DNA of 64,000 nt from Bacteroidota bacterium (GCA_009773455.1 WSXU01000003.1:62001-126000); one strand, 5' to 3'; counted from the stretch's first letter, positions 32,442 through 42,437 are shown. Program-made: numbers and translations. The notes: generated by a model not told the origin, from the letters alone.

Positions 32442-33023
32442 TTATAAATTCAATATCTCAACAGAAAGTTGAAGCATATTTTCAAAGCTATCTGTCTTCA
32501 TGCCGATTGATTGAAAATATAGTTGCTGCCCGAATAATATGGCATCGTGGGATTCACCAAACCTAAGAAAAGAGGGATCCAGGTCATCTGCCCCCAGCCT
32601 GATCCGGTCCAGAGCATCAGCATCTTTCAGGATGGCCACAGGAATCCGGTGAGGATCATCAGGTGGCAGTTCATTTCCGAGGGAGTGCATCGTGCTTGCC
32701 TTTCCGATGATGACCAATTCCTCCCGGGTGGCACCGTTGCTGACGAACAGATTATGGTAAAGCGGCAATTTGAGATTGGCTGCATCGGCACCGTGCCTGG
32801 TGCAATATCCATCATGCCTGCGCGACATGTCATGAATGTAGGCTGCAAAAAAGGCAAGCCGGGCTTCACTGGTATAACCGGTAAGCATTCCCAGTCTCAG
32901 AACATGGGTCATAACCCGGTAGGTATGCATAATTCCATGCAGATTACTGGGATGATCAAACTGACTTTCGCTGAGGTTAAAATCAGTAAAACGGATTTTG
33001 TATTGGTTATAATTCAAAATCAA
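32442..33023 (-). CDS. HD-domain phosphohydrolase-like protein
   Basis: This 193-residue protein has the HD-superfamily metal ligands: His in NLHGIMHTYRV, the HD pair in AAYIHDMSRRHDG and Asp in LKDADALDRIRLG. These enzymes hydrolyse nucleotide or other phosphate esters; the substrate is unknown. The open frame has no ATG early enough to keep the first conserved His; the usable starts are TTG codons at 33023 or 33017, so a TTG start is the best reading. An error or decay of the start cannot be excluded. It is unrelated in function to its neighbours as far as seen. Confidence 0.75.
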   Translation of the reverse strand: MILNYNQYKIRFTDFNLSESQFDHPSNLHGIMHTYRVMTHVLRLGMLTGYTSEARLAFFAAYIHDMSRRHDGYCTRHGADAANLKLPLYHNLFVSNGATREELVIIGKASTMHSLGNELPPDDPHRIPVAILKDADALDRIRLGADDLDPSFLRFGESHDAILFGQQLYFQSIGMKTDSFENMLQLSVEILNL

Positions 33024-33270
33024 CGGTACAGCAGGTTATCCGGGATATATGGTCAATGTTTCATCCGGATTCTATTTTCAAGAAAACGGATCTCAGTAAA
33101 TAACAGTTAATACAATGTTTTTGTCTTTTGAAACTGAAAATTTCAAAATTCAGTTCATTCAGGCTCAAATCATAACCTTAGATAAAATACCTGATCCAGA
33201 TAATCAAATGACTTTGATCCAACACCGGTTCCAGGGTCAGCTAAAGGATCATAGCAAAAGAAGCCATAAT

Positions 33271-33918
33271 TTATACCGGAGTGATATTGAAAATTGACTG
33301 TAGAATCGGTTTTATTCCGGCGAAAAAGAATTCAACAGCAATTACCATCACGATCAGTCCCATCAGTTTCATCATAATTTTATTCCCGGTATCCCCCATC
33401 AGGTTGATCAGTTTGCCTGCAGCCATAAGTACAATAAGGGTAATAATCAATGTCGCAATTATCGACAGGATCAGGATAAGCTTGAGGTCATAGGTGGCGC
33501 TGTCTTCCATCAGAACGATTGAATTGGTGATGGCACCTGGGCCGGCAATCATGGGTATACCGAGCGGGGTAACTGAAATGTCGTCGACATACTTCCTTAC
33601 CATTTCGTCATCCATTTTTATCTTACTGATTCTGGCCTGTAACATATCGAATCCCATGATAAAGAAGATAATCCCGCCCACAACCCTGAAACTGTTCACC
33701 GAGATGCCGAAAAATCTGAACATGAGCTGTCCGCCGAACGCAAACAGCATCAGGGTAATGAAGGCGGTAATCACTGCTTTCACTGCGGTCCGCCTCCGCT
33801 GTTTTTCCGAGATATCAGCGGTCATAGTCATGAATACCGGCATCACACCCAACGGGTTGATGATGGAGAAAAATGACATAAAGTAAAGTAGCGCAATGGT
33901 GATCAGCTCGTGTGTCAT
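33271..33918 (-). CDS. MarC-family integral membrane protein
   Basis: The 215-residue protein has six hydrophobic segments and the MarC-family run SIINPLGVMPVFMTM near the N-terminus, FRVVGGIIFFIMGFDMLQ and the second-half counterpart VTPLGIPMIAGPGAI with PGAI. The function of MarC/YchE/YhgN proteins is unknown; a link to multiple antibiotic resistance was not borne out. I start at 33918 (MTHELITIALLYF); a longer frame begins at 33963 with residues not typical of the family. It lies 69 nt after ftcD on the same strand. Confidence 0.88.
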   Translation of the reverse strand: MTHELITIALLYFMSFFSIINPLGVMPVFMTMTADISEKQRRRTAVKAVITAFITLMLFAFGGQLMFRFFGISVNSFRVVGGIIFFIMGFDMLQARISKIKMDDEMVRKYVDDISVTPLGIPMIAGPGAITNSIVLMEDSATYDLKLILILSIIATLIITLIVLMAAGKLINLMGDTGNKIMMKLMGLIVMVIAVEFFFAGIKPILQSIFNITPV

Positions 33919-33987
33919 GATATTATGGTTGAAATTTGCAGGCCATTCCTGCGAAACCTGCATCCTTAGCGTTGCCGGCGTATTTCA

Positions 33988-35676
33988 TCAGCCACTGATT
34001 TTTTTGTTTACGGTTTCCAGGATCTGTTTTTCAAGTTCGCATGTCTTCTGTTCGATCTCGGCACCTTCTTTCAGCACTGAATCCACAAATGCTTTGTCAT
34101 CCAGTCCTGAAGCGTTTATTTTTACGTTCAGGTAGGCTCCCATCACAGCTGATCTCACTGCCAGGGCGCCAACTCCTGCGTCTGAAACGGAATTGGGGTT
34201 TCCTGTTTCAGCCATAGCTTTGAGTATTTCCAGCGCAGCGAAAGATCTTTTCATTACCCTGAAAGGAATTTCAATCGCATATTTAGTCGCTTCCTGAATG
34301 GCAGCTGAGCGTGCAGCCTTTTCTGCATCATTGCCTTTCGGCAGCCCGAATGCATCCATAATTTTGTTGAATGCCCGGGTATCTTCGTCAACCAGGTGCA
34401 GCAATTCATCTTTAATCAGTTGACCTTTTTCAGCCCAATCGGAAAACTCTTCCCAGCGCTCGTCCCATCCCGGTTTGTGTGATGACAGGTTGGCCACCAT
34501 GGTACCAAGGGACACTCCAAGGGCACCCATATAGGCTGAAATGGATCCTCCGCCCGGTGCGGGCGATTCAGAGGCTGTTTCATCGGCAAAGGCAATGCAC
34601 GAAAGGTCCATCAGCTTTTTGGATGTTTTATCCTGTAAAACATATTCAATGATCTTTTCTTCAGGATTAAACGGCTTCAGGTCGTCGAGACCAAGAGATT
34701 TTACAGCTATTTTGATGAGTTCGGCTTCAGAAACCCCGACAGACCTGTTTTGTTTTTTCAGGAAGTATTTTCCGGCATCCGTGAAAACTTTCAGGGGTGC
34801 AAGCCCCACCAGTTCAGAGCCGGTTACCCGCATCCCGCGTTCCTGTGCTTTTTTACACGACTCCTCAAAGGCGGCATGTACCGGTGTGATGCTGATGTTG
34901 GTGAGATTGATGGATACCTGGGCAATGCCATATTCTTCGATGAACCAGCCAATGGCCTTACAGGCTTTCAGCGATCCCGGAATGTTGATCTGATTCCCTT
35001 TTTCATCCTTCATGATCTTCCCTGTCACCTGGTTGCCTTCGCGCATCGGCCGGCCCTTCTCACGGATATCAAAGGCTACGGCATTCGCCCTGCGGGTCGA
35101 GGTGGTGTTGAGGTTAACATTGTATGCAACCAGGAAATCGCGGGCGCCAACGGCAATCGCACCGGTTTTCGGTAAAAAGCCTGCTGGTCCGAAATCGGGT
35201 TTCCAGGCCGGATCGGATAGTTTTTTCGGGAGGCCTTCATATTCTCCTGAACGACAGTTTGCCAGATTTCTTCTTTCAGGACTTTTGGCTGCATTTTCAT
35301 AACAATAAACCGGGATACCCAGTTCTTTACCAATTCTTTCACCCAGCCGGTGAGCAAAAACCACAGTTTCCTCCATACTGATATTTGCTATGGGTACCAG
35401 CGGACAAACGTCGGTAGCCCCGAACCTGGGGTGTGCCCCGGAATGCCTGCTCATATCAATCACTTCCATGGCTTTCTTCACGGCTCTGAAAGCTGCTTCA
35501 ATCACCTGCTCCGGCTCTCCGGCGATCGTTACAACGGTGCGGTTGGTGGCAGCCCCGGGGTCTACATCCAGCAGCATAACGCCTTCCACGGTTTTAATCT
35601 GATCTGTAATCTGCTGAATAACAGCCATATCGCGTCCTTCGCTGAAATTAGGAACACATTCGATGATTTGTTTCAT
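33988..35676 (-). CDS. ftcD: bifunctional glutamate formimidoyltransferase / formimidoyl-THF cyclodeaminase
   Basis: FtcD transfers the formimino group of N-formimino-glutamate to tetrahydrofolate, then releases ammonia to give methenyl-THF: the last step of one histidine-degradation route. The 562-residue length is the fused, mammal-like form. Residues 1-300 are the transferase (MKQIIECVPNFSEGRD, DVDPGAATNRTVVT, SRHSGAHPRFGATDVCP) and 340-562 the cyclodeaminase (ESPAPGGGSISAYMGALG, LPKGNDAEKAARSAAIQEA). HutI, which acts two steps before, is encoded just upstream, 195 nt away. HutH and HutU are not in the window. Confidence 0.96.
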   Translation of the reverse strand: MKQIIECVPNFSEGRDMAVIQQITDQIKTVEGVMLLDVDPGAATNRTVVTIAGEPEQVIEAAFRAVKKAMEVIDMSRHSGAHPRFGATDVCPLVPIANISMEETVVFAHRLGERIGKELGIPVYCYENAAKSPERRNLANCRSGEYEGLPKKLSDPAWKPDFGPAGFLPKTGAIAVGARDFLVAYNVNLNTTSTRRANAVAFDIREKGRPMREGNQVTGKIMKDEKGNQINIPGSLKACKAIGWFIEEYGIAQVSINLTNISITPVHAAFEESCKKAQERGMRVTGSELVGLAPLKVFTDAGKYFLKKQNRSVGVSEAELIKIAVKSLGLDDLKPFNPEEKIIEYVLQDKTSKKLMDLSCIAFADETASESPAPGGGSISAYMGALGVSLGTMVANLSSHKPGWDERWEEFSDWAEKGQLIKDELLHLVDEDTRAFNKIMDAFGLPKGNDAEKAARSAAIQEATKYAIEIPFRVMKRSFAALEILKAMAETGNPNSVSDAGVGALAVRSAVMGAYLNVKINASGLDDKAFVDSVLKEGAEIEQKTCELEKQILETVNKKISG

Positions 35677-35871
35677 TTAAGTTGCGTTTTATAGTTTTTC
35701 TGAAGAAAAAAGTGCCCGGCACTATTAATATTGATCTTAATTCTGTTTTTTACGTGAAAATCTGAGTGAAATTCTGTCTGAAATCTCAATTCTTTAATGT
35801 ATCAGATCAGTTCTGTCAAATCAGTATTTATTTGTTGTATTTATAACACCCTCGTAACACTCTTATGGCAT

Positions 35872-37134
35872 TTATCCCAGGTTGACCAGGTTGCCGTTCA
35901 GGATGACTGTTTCAACCTTGTTGCTGCCATAGGCATAGGGCATAAATTCGATCGACGGCATCGGTTTGGTAATAAAAACATTGGCAGTTTTACCAACGGT
36001 GATACTCCCGAGTTCGTCGCTTAAACCCATGGCGTAGGCGCCGTTCAGTGTACAGGCATTAAGAGCTTCCTCGGGTGTCATCCTGAACATGATGCTGCCC
36101 ATCGAAAGTATCAGCTGCATATTCCCGGAAGGGGAGGAGCCGGGATTAAAATCGCTGGCAAGTGCTAGTGGCAGCCCGGCATCCATCATTTTTCTTGCAG
36201 GGGCATGCACCATATTCAAAAAGAAAGCAGCCCCCGGCAACAAGGTAGGCATTGTTTCGGTACCCAGCAGCGCTTCAATTTCTTCATCCCCGGTGTATTC
36301 AAGATGATCAACCGATAAGGCATCATACTTCACACCAACCTGTATTCCTCCGGAATAGTCGAGTTCGTTGGCATGAATTTTAGGTTTCATACCGTACTTG
36401 ATTCCTGCCATGAGAATCCGTTCGGTTTCCTCGGGGGTAAAAAATCCACGGTCACAGAAAACATCAATAAAGTCGGCCATATGCCCTGCTGCGATCACCG
36501 GGATCATTTCATTGATAATCAGATCAACATACTCATCCTGCCGGCCTTTGTAGTCTTGTGGAACGGCATGAGCTCCCAGAAAGGTCGCCCTGATGGTAAG
36601 CGGACTTACCGCCTGTAGTTTACGGATTACCCTGAGCATTTTAAGCTCATCTTCTGTATTCAGTCCGTAACCGCTTTTGATTTCAACGGCCCCGGTCCCA
36701 TAGGCAGCAATTTCTTTCAGGCGGACAAGTGCCTGTTCAACAAGTTCTTCCTCGGTAGCATCATGCAGCCTTTTGGCTGAATTGAGTATGCCACCGCCCC
36801 TTTTGGCGATTTCTTCGTATGAAAGACCCCTGATTTTGTCAACATATTCCAGTTCACGGCTGCCTGCATAAACCAGGTGGGTATGTGAATCGCAGAAAGA
36901 CGGGAAAACCATGCCTCCCTTTGCATTGATAATCAAACAATCCTCGAATTCAGGATTCTGATCCATATATTTCAATGCTGGTCCGAAGGCTTTTATTTTG
37001 CCATCCTCAATCCACAGAAAGGCATTGTCAATTGAGGTGAGTTCAGACATTCCGGCCCCTGCTTTAAAAAGAAGACCATTGGTCTCAATGCCTACCAGTT
37101 TGCCGATGTTGGTGATCAGAATTCCTGCAGCCAT
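35872..37134 (-). CDS. hutI: imidazolonepropionase, HutI
   Basis: HutI hydrolyses imidazolone-5-propionate to N-formimino-glutamate in histidine breakdown. The 420-residue amidohydrolase shows DSHTHLVYAGSRELEY (HxH metal ligands), FLGAHAVPQDYKGRQDEYVD, KIHANELDYSGGIQ, VDHLEYT and ALASDFNPGSSPSGNM, all diagnostic. It is the first gene of a likely hutI-ftcD-marC transcript; its product is the FtcD substrate. The gene is not near hutU/hutH here, so the pathway is probably split across the genome. Confidence 0.96.
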   Translation of the reverse strand: MAAGILITNIGKLVGIETNGLLFKAGAGMSELTSIDNAFLWIEDGKIKAFGPALKYMDQNPEFEDCLIINAKGGMVFPSFCDSHTHLVYAGSRELEYVDKIRGLSYEEIAKRGGGILNSAKRLHDATEEELVEQALVRLKEIAAYGTGAVEIKSGYGLNTEDELKMLRVIRKLQAVSPLTIRATFLGAHAVPQDYKGRQDEYVDLIINEMIPVIAAGHMADFIDVFCDRGFFTPEETERILMAGIKYGMKPKIHANELDYSGGIQVGVKYDALSVDHLEYTGDEEIEALLGTETMPTLLPGAAFFLNMVHAPARKMMDAGLPLALASDFNPGSSPSGNMQLILSMGSIMFRMTPEEALNACTLNGAYAMGLSDELGSITVGKTANVFITKPMPSIEFMPYAYGSNKVETVILNGNLVNLG

Positions 37135-37193
37135 ATTCAGACGGATAAAATTGTTGATACTGATTCAGGCAGAAAGGCTGCCTTTCGATGGCA

Positions 37194-37201
37194 CAAAGTT
37201 A
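37194..37201 (-). promoter_or_regulatory. promoter -7 element for hutI
   Basis: The minus strand reads TAACTTTG, a perfect TAnnTTTG match, 59 nt before the ATG at 37134. A TTG box lies 16 nt upstream. Confidence 0.5.
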
Positions 37202-37342
37202 GTAAAACAGATTCAGTCAATACGAACACTTTATTGCAGGTTGGTTTTATATCTCAGGATGGCTTTTCAGGCACAGATTGCAGGAAAAAAATGATCAGAG
37301 AATTTTTGACAATTATATATCAGATTCTCACATTTTCTTTTG

Positions 37343-37350
37343 TACCTTTG
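37343..37350 (+). promoter_or_regulatory. promoter -7 element for the S8 peptidase gene
   Basis: TACCTTTG is a perfect TAnnTTTG match, 155 nt before the ATG at 37506, which predicts an unusually long leader for this window. Confidence 0.4.
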
Positions 37351-37505
37351 ACTGCAAGGCTTCATTATCAGGCTGTTCTCATGCTATTCAGTATTTTAAT
37401 ACGGCTGTTTGTCACTATTGATGGACAAATTCCGTATTTTTATCCTTAACGTGGAGACAAAACAATCCAAACTGTGTTTATTATGAAATCCAACTACAAT
37501 CAGAT

Positions 37506-40193
37506 ATGAAAACAAAATCACTACCATCAGGATCAGCTTTCGGAATTTTCATGCTTTTCCTGCTCTCCTTTGCATTTCAGGGCTTTGTAGCTACATCCCA
37601 GACAGTATATTCGGACTATCACGACGGAAGGATTTACTTAAAATACAAGGACAATGTAGCCATTAATTTTGAGGTGAACCCTGACCTAACAGTTGATATC
37701 AGTACCATTCCGTTTATATCTGCATTAAGCGGCGAATTCAGTCTCAAGGAACTTTCAAGGCCTTTTTACCTGAACAATGACGGGAAATTACTCAGGACAC
37801 TGATGCTTGAATTTAACGATTTCAGCAGGGTTGACCAGATTATGCAGCGATTGAATCAGGTCCCTGAGCTGGAGTATGTTGAAAAAGTACCACTTGACAG
37901 AATCGATTATATCCCCAACGATAGTTTGTACACACTTTATAATGGTCCGCAGAACTGGAACTGGCACCTTGAAAGAATTCAGGCAGATTTTGCCTGGGAT
38001 ATTTCCCATGGAAGTTCAGAGGTGAGGGTTGCAATTGTTGACAATGCTGTCTGGGTTGACCATCCGGATCTGGCTGGTAAGGTTGTTGCCCAGCGCGATA
38101 CCTATTACAATACCAACAATGCAAATCCACCAACCTCAGGTGACCCGTATGAATGGTCACACGGTACACACTGTGCAGGATTAGCAGCCGGAGCCAGCGA
38201 CAACAGCATTGGCGTTGCGTCGGTTGGATTTGATGTAAGTATTATTGCTGTGAAAGCTGCCGCCAATTCAAATGCCAGCAGTATTTACGGTTACACGGGT
38301 ATTCAATGGGCTGCCAACAATGGAGCAGATGTGATCAATATGTCGTGGGGAGGTCCTGGCTATTCACAGACCAACCAGAACCTTATCAATACCATTTATA
38401 ATTCCGGAATAGTGCTGGTAGCTGCGGCAGGAAATGAGAATGTGAGTACTCCTCATTACCCGTCGGCTTATGCCAATGTGATTTCTGTGGCATCAACGGA
38501 TTTTAATGATGTAAAAAGTGATTTCTCAAATTTTGCCACATCGGTTGATGTCTGTTCACCGGGTGGCTCAGCCCAGGGAGGTCCTGCCGGACTTCTGAGT
38601 ACAACTTACAGCACAGCAACATTCGGGAACTATGACCTGATGTCGGGAACATCCATGGCTTCTCCCATTGTGGCCGGACTCGCCGGGCTTGTACTTTCAA
38701 TCAACCAGGAACTTACTCCCGCCCAGGTCGAAAACATTATTAAAACCACTGCAGATGATATTTATCCACTGAATCCCGATTATACAGGCATGCTTGGTAC
38801 AGGAAGGATCAATGCCTATCAGGCTGCCCTGCATACACCCTATACCCCTACAGCAGACTTCGCAACTGAGATAACCACCATTCTTCCGGGTGGCAGCGGT
38901 ATCCTGTTTACAGACCTTTCAACCGGCGTTCCCTCAGAGTGGCAATGGACATTCCAGGGGGGTAACCCGGCATCTTCAACAAGCCAGACCCCGGCTGCAG
39001 TTCGCTACACCACTCCGGGTGTTTATGATGTTTCTCTAACGGTGACCAATGATTTCGGATCAAACACGGTTGTTTTCCCTGATTACATTACAGTTACCGC
39101 GACCCCGGTGCCTTATGTTATGATCGGTGCCAGCGATTCACTGCCATGCATCAGCAGCCCGGTTGTACTGAATGATTTATCGCTGTATACCCCAACAGCC
39201 TGGGAGTGGAGCATTTCCCCATCTTCCTATGAGGTTATCAATGGTTCAAGTCTGACTGCACAGAATCCTGAGGTCAGGTTTATGTTGCCGGGTCCATATT
39301 CTGTCAGCCTTACAGCCTGGAATGCAAATGGTGTAAGCTCAATGAGTTTTGCCGATTTTATTGCCGTAAAGGGAGCTGTTCCCTCATACAGTGTTGATTT
39401 GGAAGATGGAACACCTGGTTATTTCACACTCTGGGATACCCTGAAATCACAATCTGCGGTTGACTCGCGTTCTGCCTTTGAAAGCAGCAAGAGCATTCAT
39501 TTTCATGGAGATCCGATCCCAACCGGATGGCAAGGCAGTCCGACCGCCGGCACGCCTGAGCAGGCCTGGAACTCAAACAAGCAATTTCATGCCAAGGCCA
39601 ATATTTGTGGTGTTGATGCAACCGGAATGGAAAATGTTGCTTTGGAGCTCGATCTGCATCAAACTTACAGCCTTGGTCCCAGATATTCCTGGTTCAGGGT
39701 ATTGGTAAACGGAACCCAGGTGCCCGATGAGAACGGAGTAATGGATTTCAATCCAACCACTACGGGAGCTGATCCATGGCAGAGACTTACCTTCGACCTC
39801 ACAGCTTTTGCCGGCTCTGTTTTTGACATCACCCTGCAGGCCTGCAACCGCTTCTCATATCATGTTCAGGGAGAAGGGGACAATGTTTATATCGACAACA
39901 TCAGCATCATCAACACAACACAGGTTTCACAGGAACCTGTGCAGAAAAAAGCAATCGAGGTATTCCCCAATCCTAGTGACGGTGAGTTTACTGTCACGGT
40001 CACGAATTTAAAAGGAGATGCCGCCATCAGGGTTATTTCATTGCTGGGGAATGTTGTGTTTAATCATGAATATACATCGTCAGCTGGTTCGTTTACCCGT
40101 AAATTAGACCTGTCGGATCTTCCGGCAGGAATTTACCTCTTATCTGTAAACACTGGCACTGAGCAGATGAACCAGAGGATCGTCATCAGATAA
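37506..40193 (+). CDS. secreted subtilisin-like S8 peptidase with PKD domains and T9SS sorting domain
   Basis: The 895-residue preproprotein has a signal peptide (about 1-32) and a propeptide to about 140. The S8 catalytic domain has the triad Asp179 (VAIVDNAVW), His219 (SHGTHCAG) and Ser383 (GTSMASP), with the oxyanion Asn in AAGNENVS. Two PKD-type domains follow (about 450-625: STGVPSEWQWTFQGGNP and LYTPTAWEWSI), then a beta-sandwich region and a C-terminal T9SS domain (VFPNPSDGEF ... LPAGIYLLSVNTG). It is an extracellular or surface endopeptidase, the first of three secreted peptidases in a row. Confidence 0.95.
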   Translation: MKTKSLPSGSAFGIFMLFLLSFAFQGFVATSQTVYSDYHDGRIYLKYKDNVAINFEVNPDLTVDISTIPFISALSGEFSLKELSRPFYLNNDGKLLRTLMLEFNDFSRVDQIMQRLNQVPELEYVEKVPLDRIDYIPNDSLYTLYNGPQNWNWHLERIQADFAWDISHGSSEVRVAIVDNAVWVDHPDLAGKVVAQRDTYYNTNNANPPTSGDPYEWSHGTHCAGLAAGASDNSIGVASVGFDVSIIAVKAAANSNASSIYGYTGIQWAANNGADVINMSWGGPGYSQTNQNLINTIYNSGIVLVAAAGNENVSTPHYPSAYANVISVASTDFNDVKSDFSNFATSVDVCSPGGSAQGGPAGLLSTTYSTATFGNYDLMSGTSMASPIVAGLAGLVLSINQELTPAQVENIIKTTADDIYPLNPDYTGMLGTGRINAYQAALHTPYTPTADFATEITTILPGGSGILFTDLSTGVPSEWQWTFQGGNPASSTSQTPAAVRYTTPGVYDVSLTVTNDFGSNTVVFPDYITVTATPVPYVMIGASDSLPCISSPVVLNDLSLYTPTAWEWSISPSSYEVINGSSLTAQNPEVRFMLPGPYSVSLTAWNANGVSSMSFADFIAVKGAVPSYSVDLEDGTPGYFTLWDTLKSQSAVDSRSAFESSKSIHFHGDPIPTGWQGSPTAGTPEQAWNSNKQFHAKANICGVDATGMENVALELDLHQTYSLGPRYSWFRVLVNGTQVPDENGVMDFNPTTTGADPWQRLTFDLTAFAGSVFDITLQACNRFSYHVQGEGDNVYIDNISIINTTQVSQEPVQKKAIEVFPNPSDGEFTVTVTNLKGDAAIRVISLLGNVVFNHEYTSSAGSFTRKLDLSDLPAGIYLLSVNTGTEQMNQRIVIR

Positions 40194-40215
40194 GTTACGT
40201 TAAATCATAATATTT

Positions 40216-40252
40216 AATGCCTTAACTGAATTAGTTAAGGCATTTTTTTTTT
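40216..40252 (+). terminator. intrinsic terminator after the S8 peptidase gene
   Basis: AATGCCTTAACT (40216-40227), a 5-nt loop and AGTTAAGGCATT (40233-40244) form a perfect 12-bp stem followed by a 10-T run. The next promoter element starts inside the T-run's end. Confidence 0.9.
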
Positions 40253-40259
40253 ACTTTTG
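40252..40259 (+). promoter_or_regulatory. promoter -7 element for the first C10 peptidase gene
   Basis: TACTTTTG, a perfect TAnnTTTG match, abuts the upstream terminator, 35 nt before the ATG at 40295. Confidence 0.5.
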
Positions 40260-40294
40260 GCGCCTTGGCAATTCGTAAACAAAAAAAACAAACT

Positions 40295-42415
40295 ATGAAA
40301 TTCGGAAAACTACTAGGTTTTTTACTTTCCATATTACTGACTACCAATGCACTGGCAGCAGTTGTAACACTGGATAATGCAGACAAAGTTGCCCGTAACT
40401 TTGTATATGAACAACTGGTTCAGGAAGGTAATTCTGTTAACATCGATGATATCAGCCTTGAACTCGCAGAAATCCGCGAAATAGACGGCCAGCCGGTTTA
40501 CTATGCCTATAACATCAGTAACGGGGGTTTCATTATCATTGCCGCCGACGACATTTACACTCCTGTAATTGGTTATAATACCAGCGGAAGTTATAAGGCT
40601 GATGGTTCAAACAGGACCTTTGAAAGTTTCATGCAGGATTATGCCGACCAGATTGATTTTGGCCGTAAAAATGGCCTCAGGGCCGGTAATGATGTAATTC
40701 AGGCGTGGAATTATTACGAAACGATGACTACTGCAAGGCTCAGCCTTGAAGGCGACCGTGATGTTGAACCATTGCTTGCCATCATGTGGAATCAGGATTA
40801 TCCTTACAATGCCTATTGCCCTGAAGATGAAGCCGGGCCGGGCGGACATGTTTATGCCGGTTGTGTTGCCACCGCCATGTCGATGATCATGACTTACTAC
40901 CGTTATCCGGAACAGGGTACCGGAAGTTATTCATACAATTGTCCTGGTTATGGCACCCAGACGGCCAATTTCGGACAGACTCACTACAACTGGGATGCCA
41001 TGCTGAATTCCATTTCAGCCGGGAACGGTGTTGCAGTCAATGCTGTTGCAGAACTTCAGTATCATTGCGCTGTTTCTGTACGGATGGGTTTTGCACCTGA
41101 CGGATCGGGCGCATTCAGCACAGATGTACCCCCTGCCATTAAGAGTTATTTTGGCTATTCATCAACTGCTCAGTATATCATGAAAATGTCATATACAACC
41201 TCAGCATGGGAAAATATGATTGTTCAGAGCATCGATGAAAGTAAACCGCTTTATTATTCGGGTCAGAGCAGCGATGGCGGACATGCTTTTGTGCTTGACG
41301 GATACCAGATCACCGGTACCGGTAAACTCTTCCACTTTAATTTCGGCTGGAGCGGAAGTGAAAACGGATATTATGCCATCAGTGATGTGAATGGTTTCAG
41401 CAGCCAGCAGGGAATGGTCAGGAACTTTATACCGAGTACAGCCAATTATCCCTATCAGTGCGACTCCCATGTGATCACCACACCACTTGGTATATTTGAA
41501 GATCGCAGCGGACCACTGGCTACCTATCTTGCAAACAGTGCCTGCTCCTGGTTAATCTCACCAACCGATTCAGTCAATTCTATTACTATAAATTTCAACC
41601 AGTTTGAACTTGCTGAAGGTGATTCAGTAAAAATTTATGCAGGTGCTGATGAAACCGCTCCGCTGCTTGCCAGTTATGGTCAGAATTCAGGAACAGCACA
41701 GGTTATTGCTTCCGGAAATAAAATGCTTGTTAAACTGATTACAGACGGATCAAGTGAAGGCCCGGGCTTCCAGGCCGAATTCTTCTCCTCTTACCCGATC
41801 TATTGTACCAACAGTGTTACCAATCTGACGGAACCTACCGGGTTTTTCTCCGATGGAAGCGGTGCACACAATTACAACAACAGCTCGGTTTGTAAATGGA
41901 AAATCAATCCCGGTGACGGTGCAAAGGATCTGACACTGGTTTTCTCTGCATTTGACCTTGAGGCCGATAAAGACTTCCTGAAAGTTTATGCCATTCCGAC
42001 AAATCAGCTGCTCGGCAACCTGTCGGGCAATTCCATTCCGACTGCGATTGTTTCTCCGACCGGACAGATGATGGTGATGTTCTCAACCAATGGATTCAAT
42101 AATCATCAGGGCTTCGATGCCGAATATTACATTTCAAATGTCGGAACCACACAGAAAGACTTTGCACAGAATCTGGCTGTATATCCGAATCCGGCTTCAG
42201 GTTACACACAGGTGAAGTTTAGCCTTGCTGAGCAAGCAGAAGTTACCCTCGCTTTATTCAACCTGCTTGGAAAACAGGTTTACAGCGAAACATCACAAAT
42301 GCAGGCCGGTTTTGTAAACAGGACCCTGCAGCTTGGTAATCTAAACAGTGGTGTTTATATGCTCCGGATAAGCAGTGAAAAGGGAAGCGTAGCCCGCAGG
42401 TTGATTGTGGAATAA
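40295..42415 (+). CDS. C10 (streptopain-type) cysteine peptidase with two CUB domains and T9SS sorting domain
   Basis: This 706-residue preproprotein starts MKFGKLLGFLLSI with a signal ending near ALAA; an upstream TTG start is rejected. A propeptide (ISNGGFIIIAADD, the Spi/C10 pro-segment type) leads to the catalytic domain with Cys190 in GHVYAGCVATAMS and His330 in DGGHAFVLDGYQ, and FNFGWSGSENGYY. Two CUB-like domains follow (about 385-500 and 505-620), each opening with a Cys and Gly-rich SDGSGAH/EDRSGPL run. The end is a T9SS domain (VYPNPASGY ... LNSGVYMLRISS). It is closely paralogous to the next gene. Confidence 0.93.
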   Translation: MKFGKLLGFLLSILLTTNALAAVVTLDNADKVARNFVYEQLVQEGNSVNIDDISLELAEIREIDGQPVYYAYNISNGGFIIIAADDIYTPVIGYNTSGSYKADGSNRTFESFMQDYADQIDFGRKNGLRAGNDVIQAWNYYETMTTARLSLEGDRDVEPLLAIMWNQDYPYNAYCPEDEAGPGGHVYAGCVATAMSMIMTYYRYPEQGTGSYSYNCPGYGTQTANFGQTHYNWDAMLNSISAGNGVAVNAVAELQYHCAVSVRMGFAPDGSGAFSTDVPPAIKSYFGYSSTAQYIMKMSYTTSAWENMIVQSIDESKPLYYSGQSSDGGHAFVLDGYQITGTGKLFHFNFGWSGSENGYYAISDVNGFSSQQGMVRNFIPSTANYPYQCDSHVITTPLGIFEDRSGPLATYLANSACSWLISPTDSVNSITINFNQFELAEGDSVKIYAGADETAPLLASYGQNSGTAQVIASGNKMLVKLITDGSSEGPGFQAEFFSSYPIYCTNSVTNLTEPTGFFSDGSGAHNYNNSSVCKWKINPGDGAKDLTLVFSAFDLEADKDFLKVYAIPTNQLLGNLSGNSIPTAIVSPTGQMMVMFSTNGFNNHQGFDAEYYISNVGTTQKDFAQNLAVYPNPASGYTQVKFSLAEQAEVTLALFNLLGKQVYSETSQMQAGFVNRTLQLGNLNSGVYMLRISSEKGSVARRLIVE

Positions 42416-42437
42416 ATAAAAAATATGATTCTCAGAG

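Larger units (their letters stand above)
37135..37505. other. 371-nt divergent intergenic region between hutI and the S8 peptidase
   Basis: It holds the minus-strand hutI promoter element (37194-37201) and the plus-strand element TACCTTTG (37343-37350). A 9-codon open frame (37483-37509, MKSNYNQI) has its stop overlapping the peptidase ATG in the arrangement ATGA. I see no RNA gene. The last 155 nt would be an untranslated leader. Confidence 0.5.

Noticed and set aside
34541-34993. 150-codon open frame opposite ftcD, and similar long antisense frames opposite icd (10318-10824), lgt (1201-1629) and the Na/Pi gene (26064-26525)
   Set aside because: Each lies fully inside a strongly supported gene on the other strand and shows no recognisable motif.
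37483-37509. 9-codon upstream open frame overlapping the S8 peptidase start
   Set aside because: Too short to support; a chance ATG in the leader explains it as well as translational coupling.
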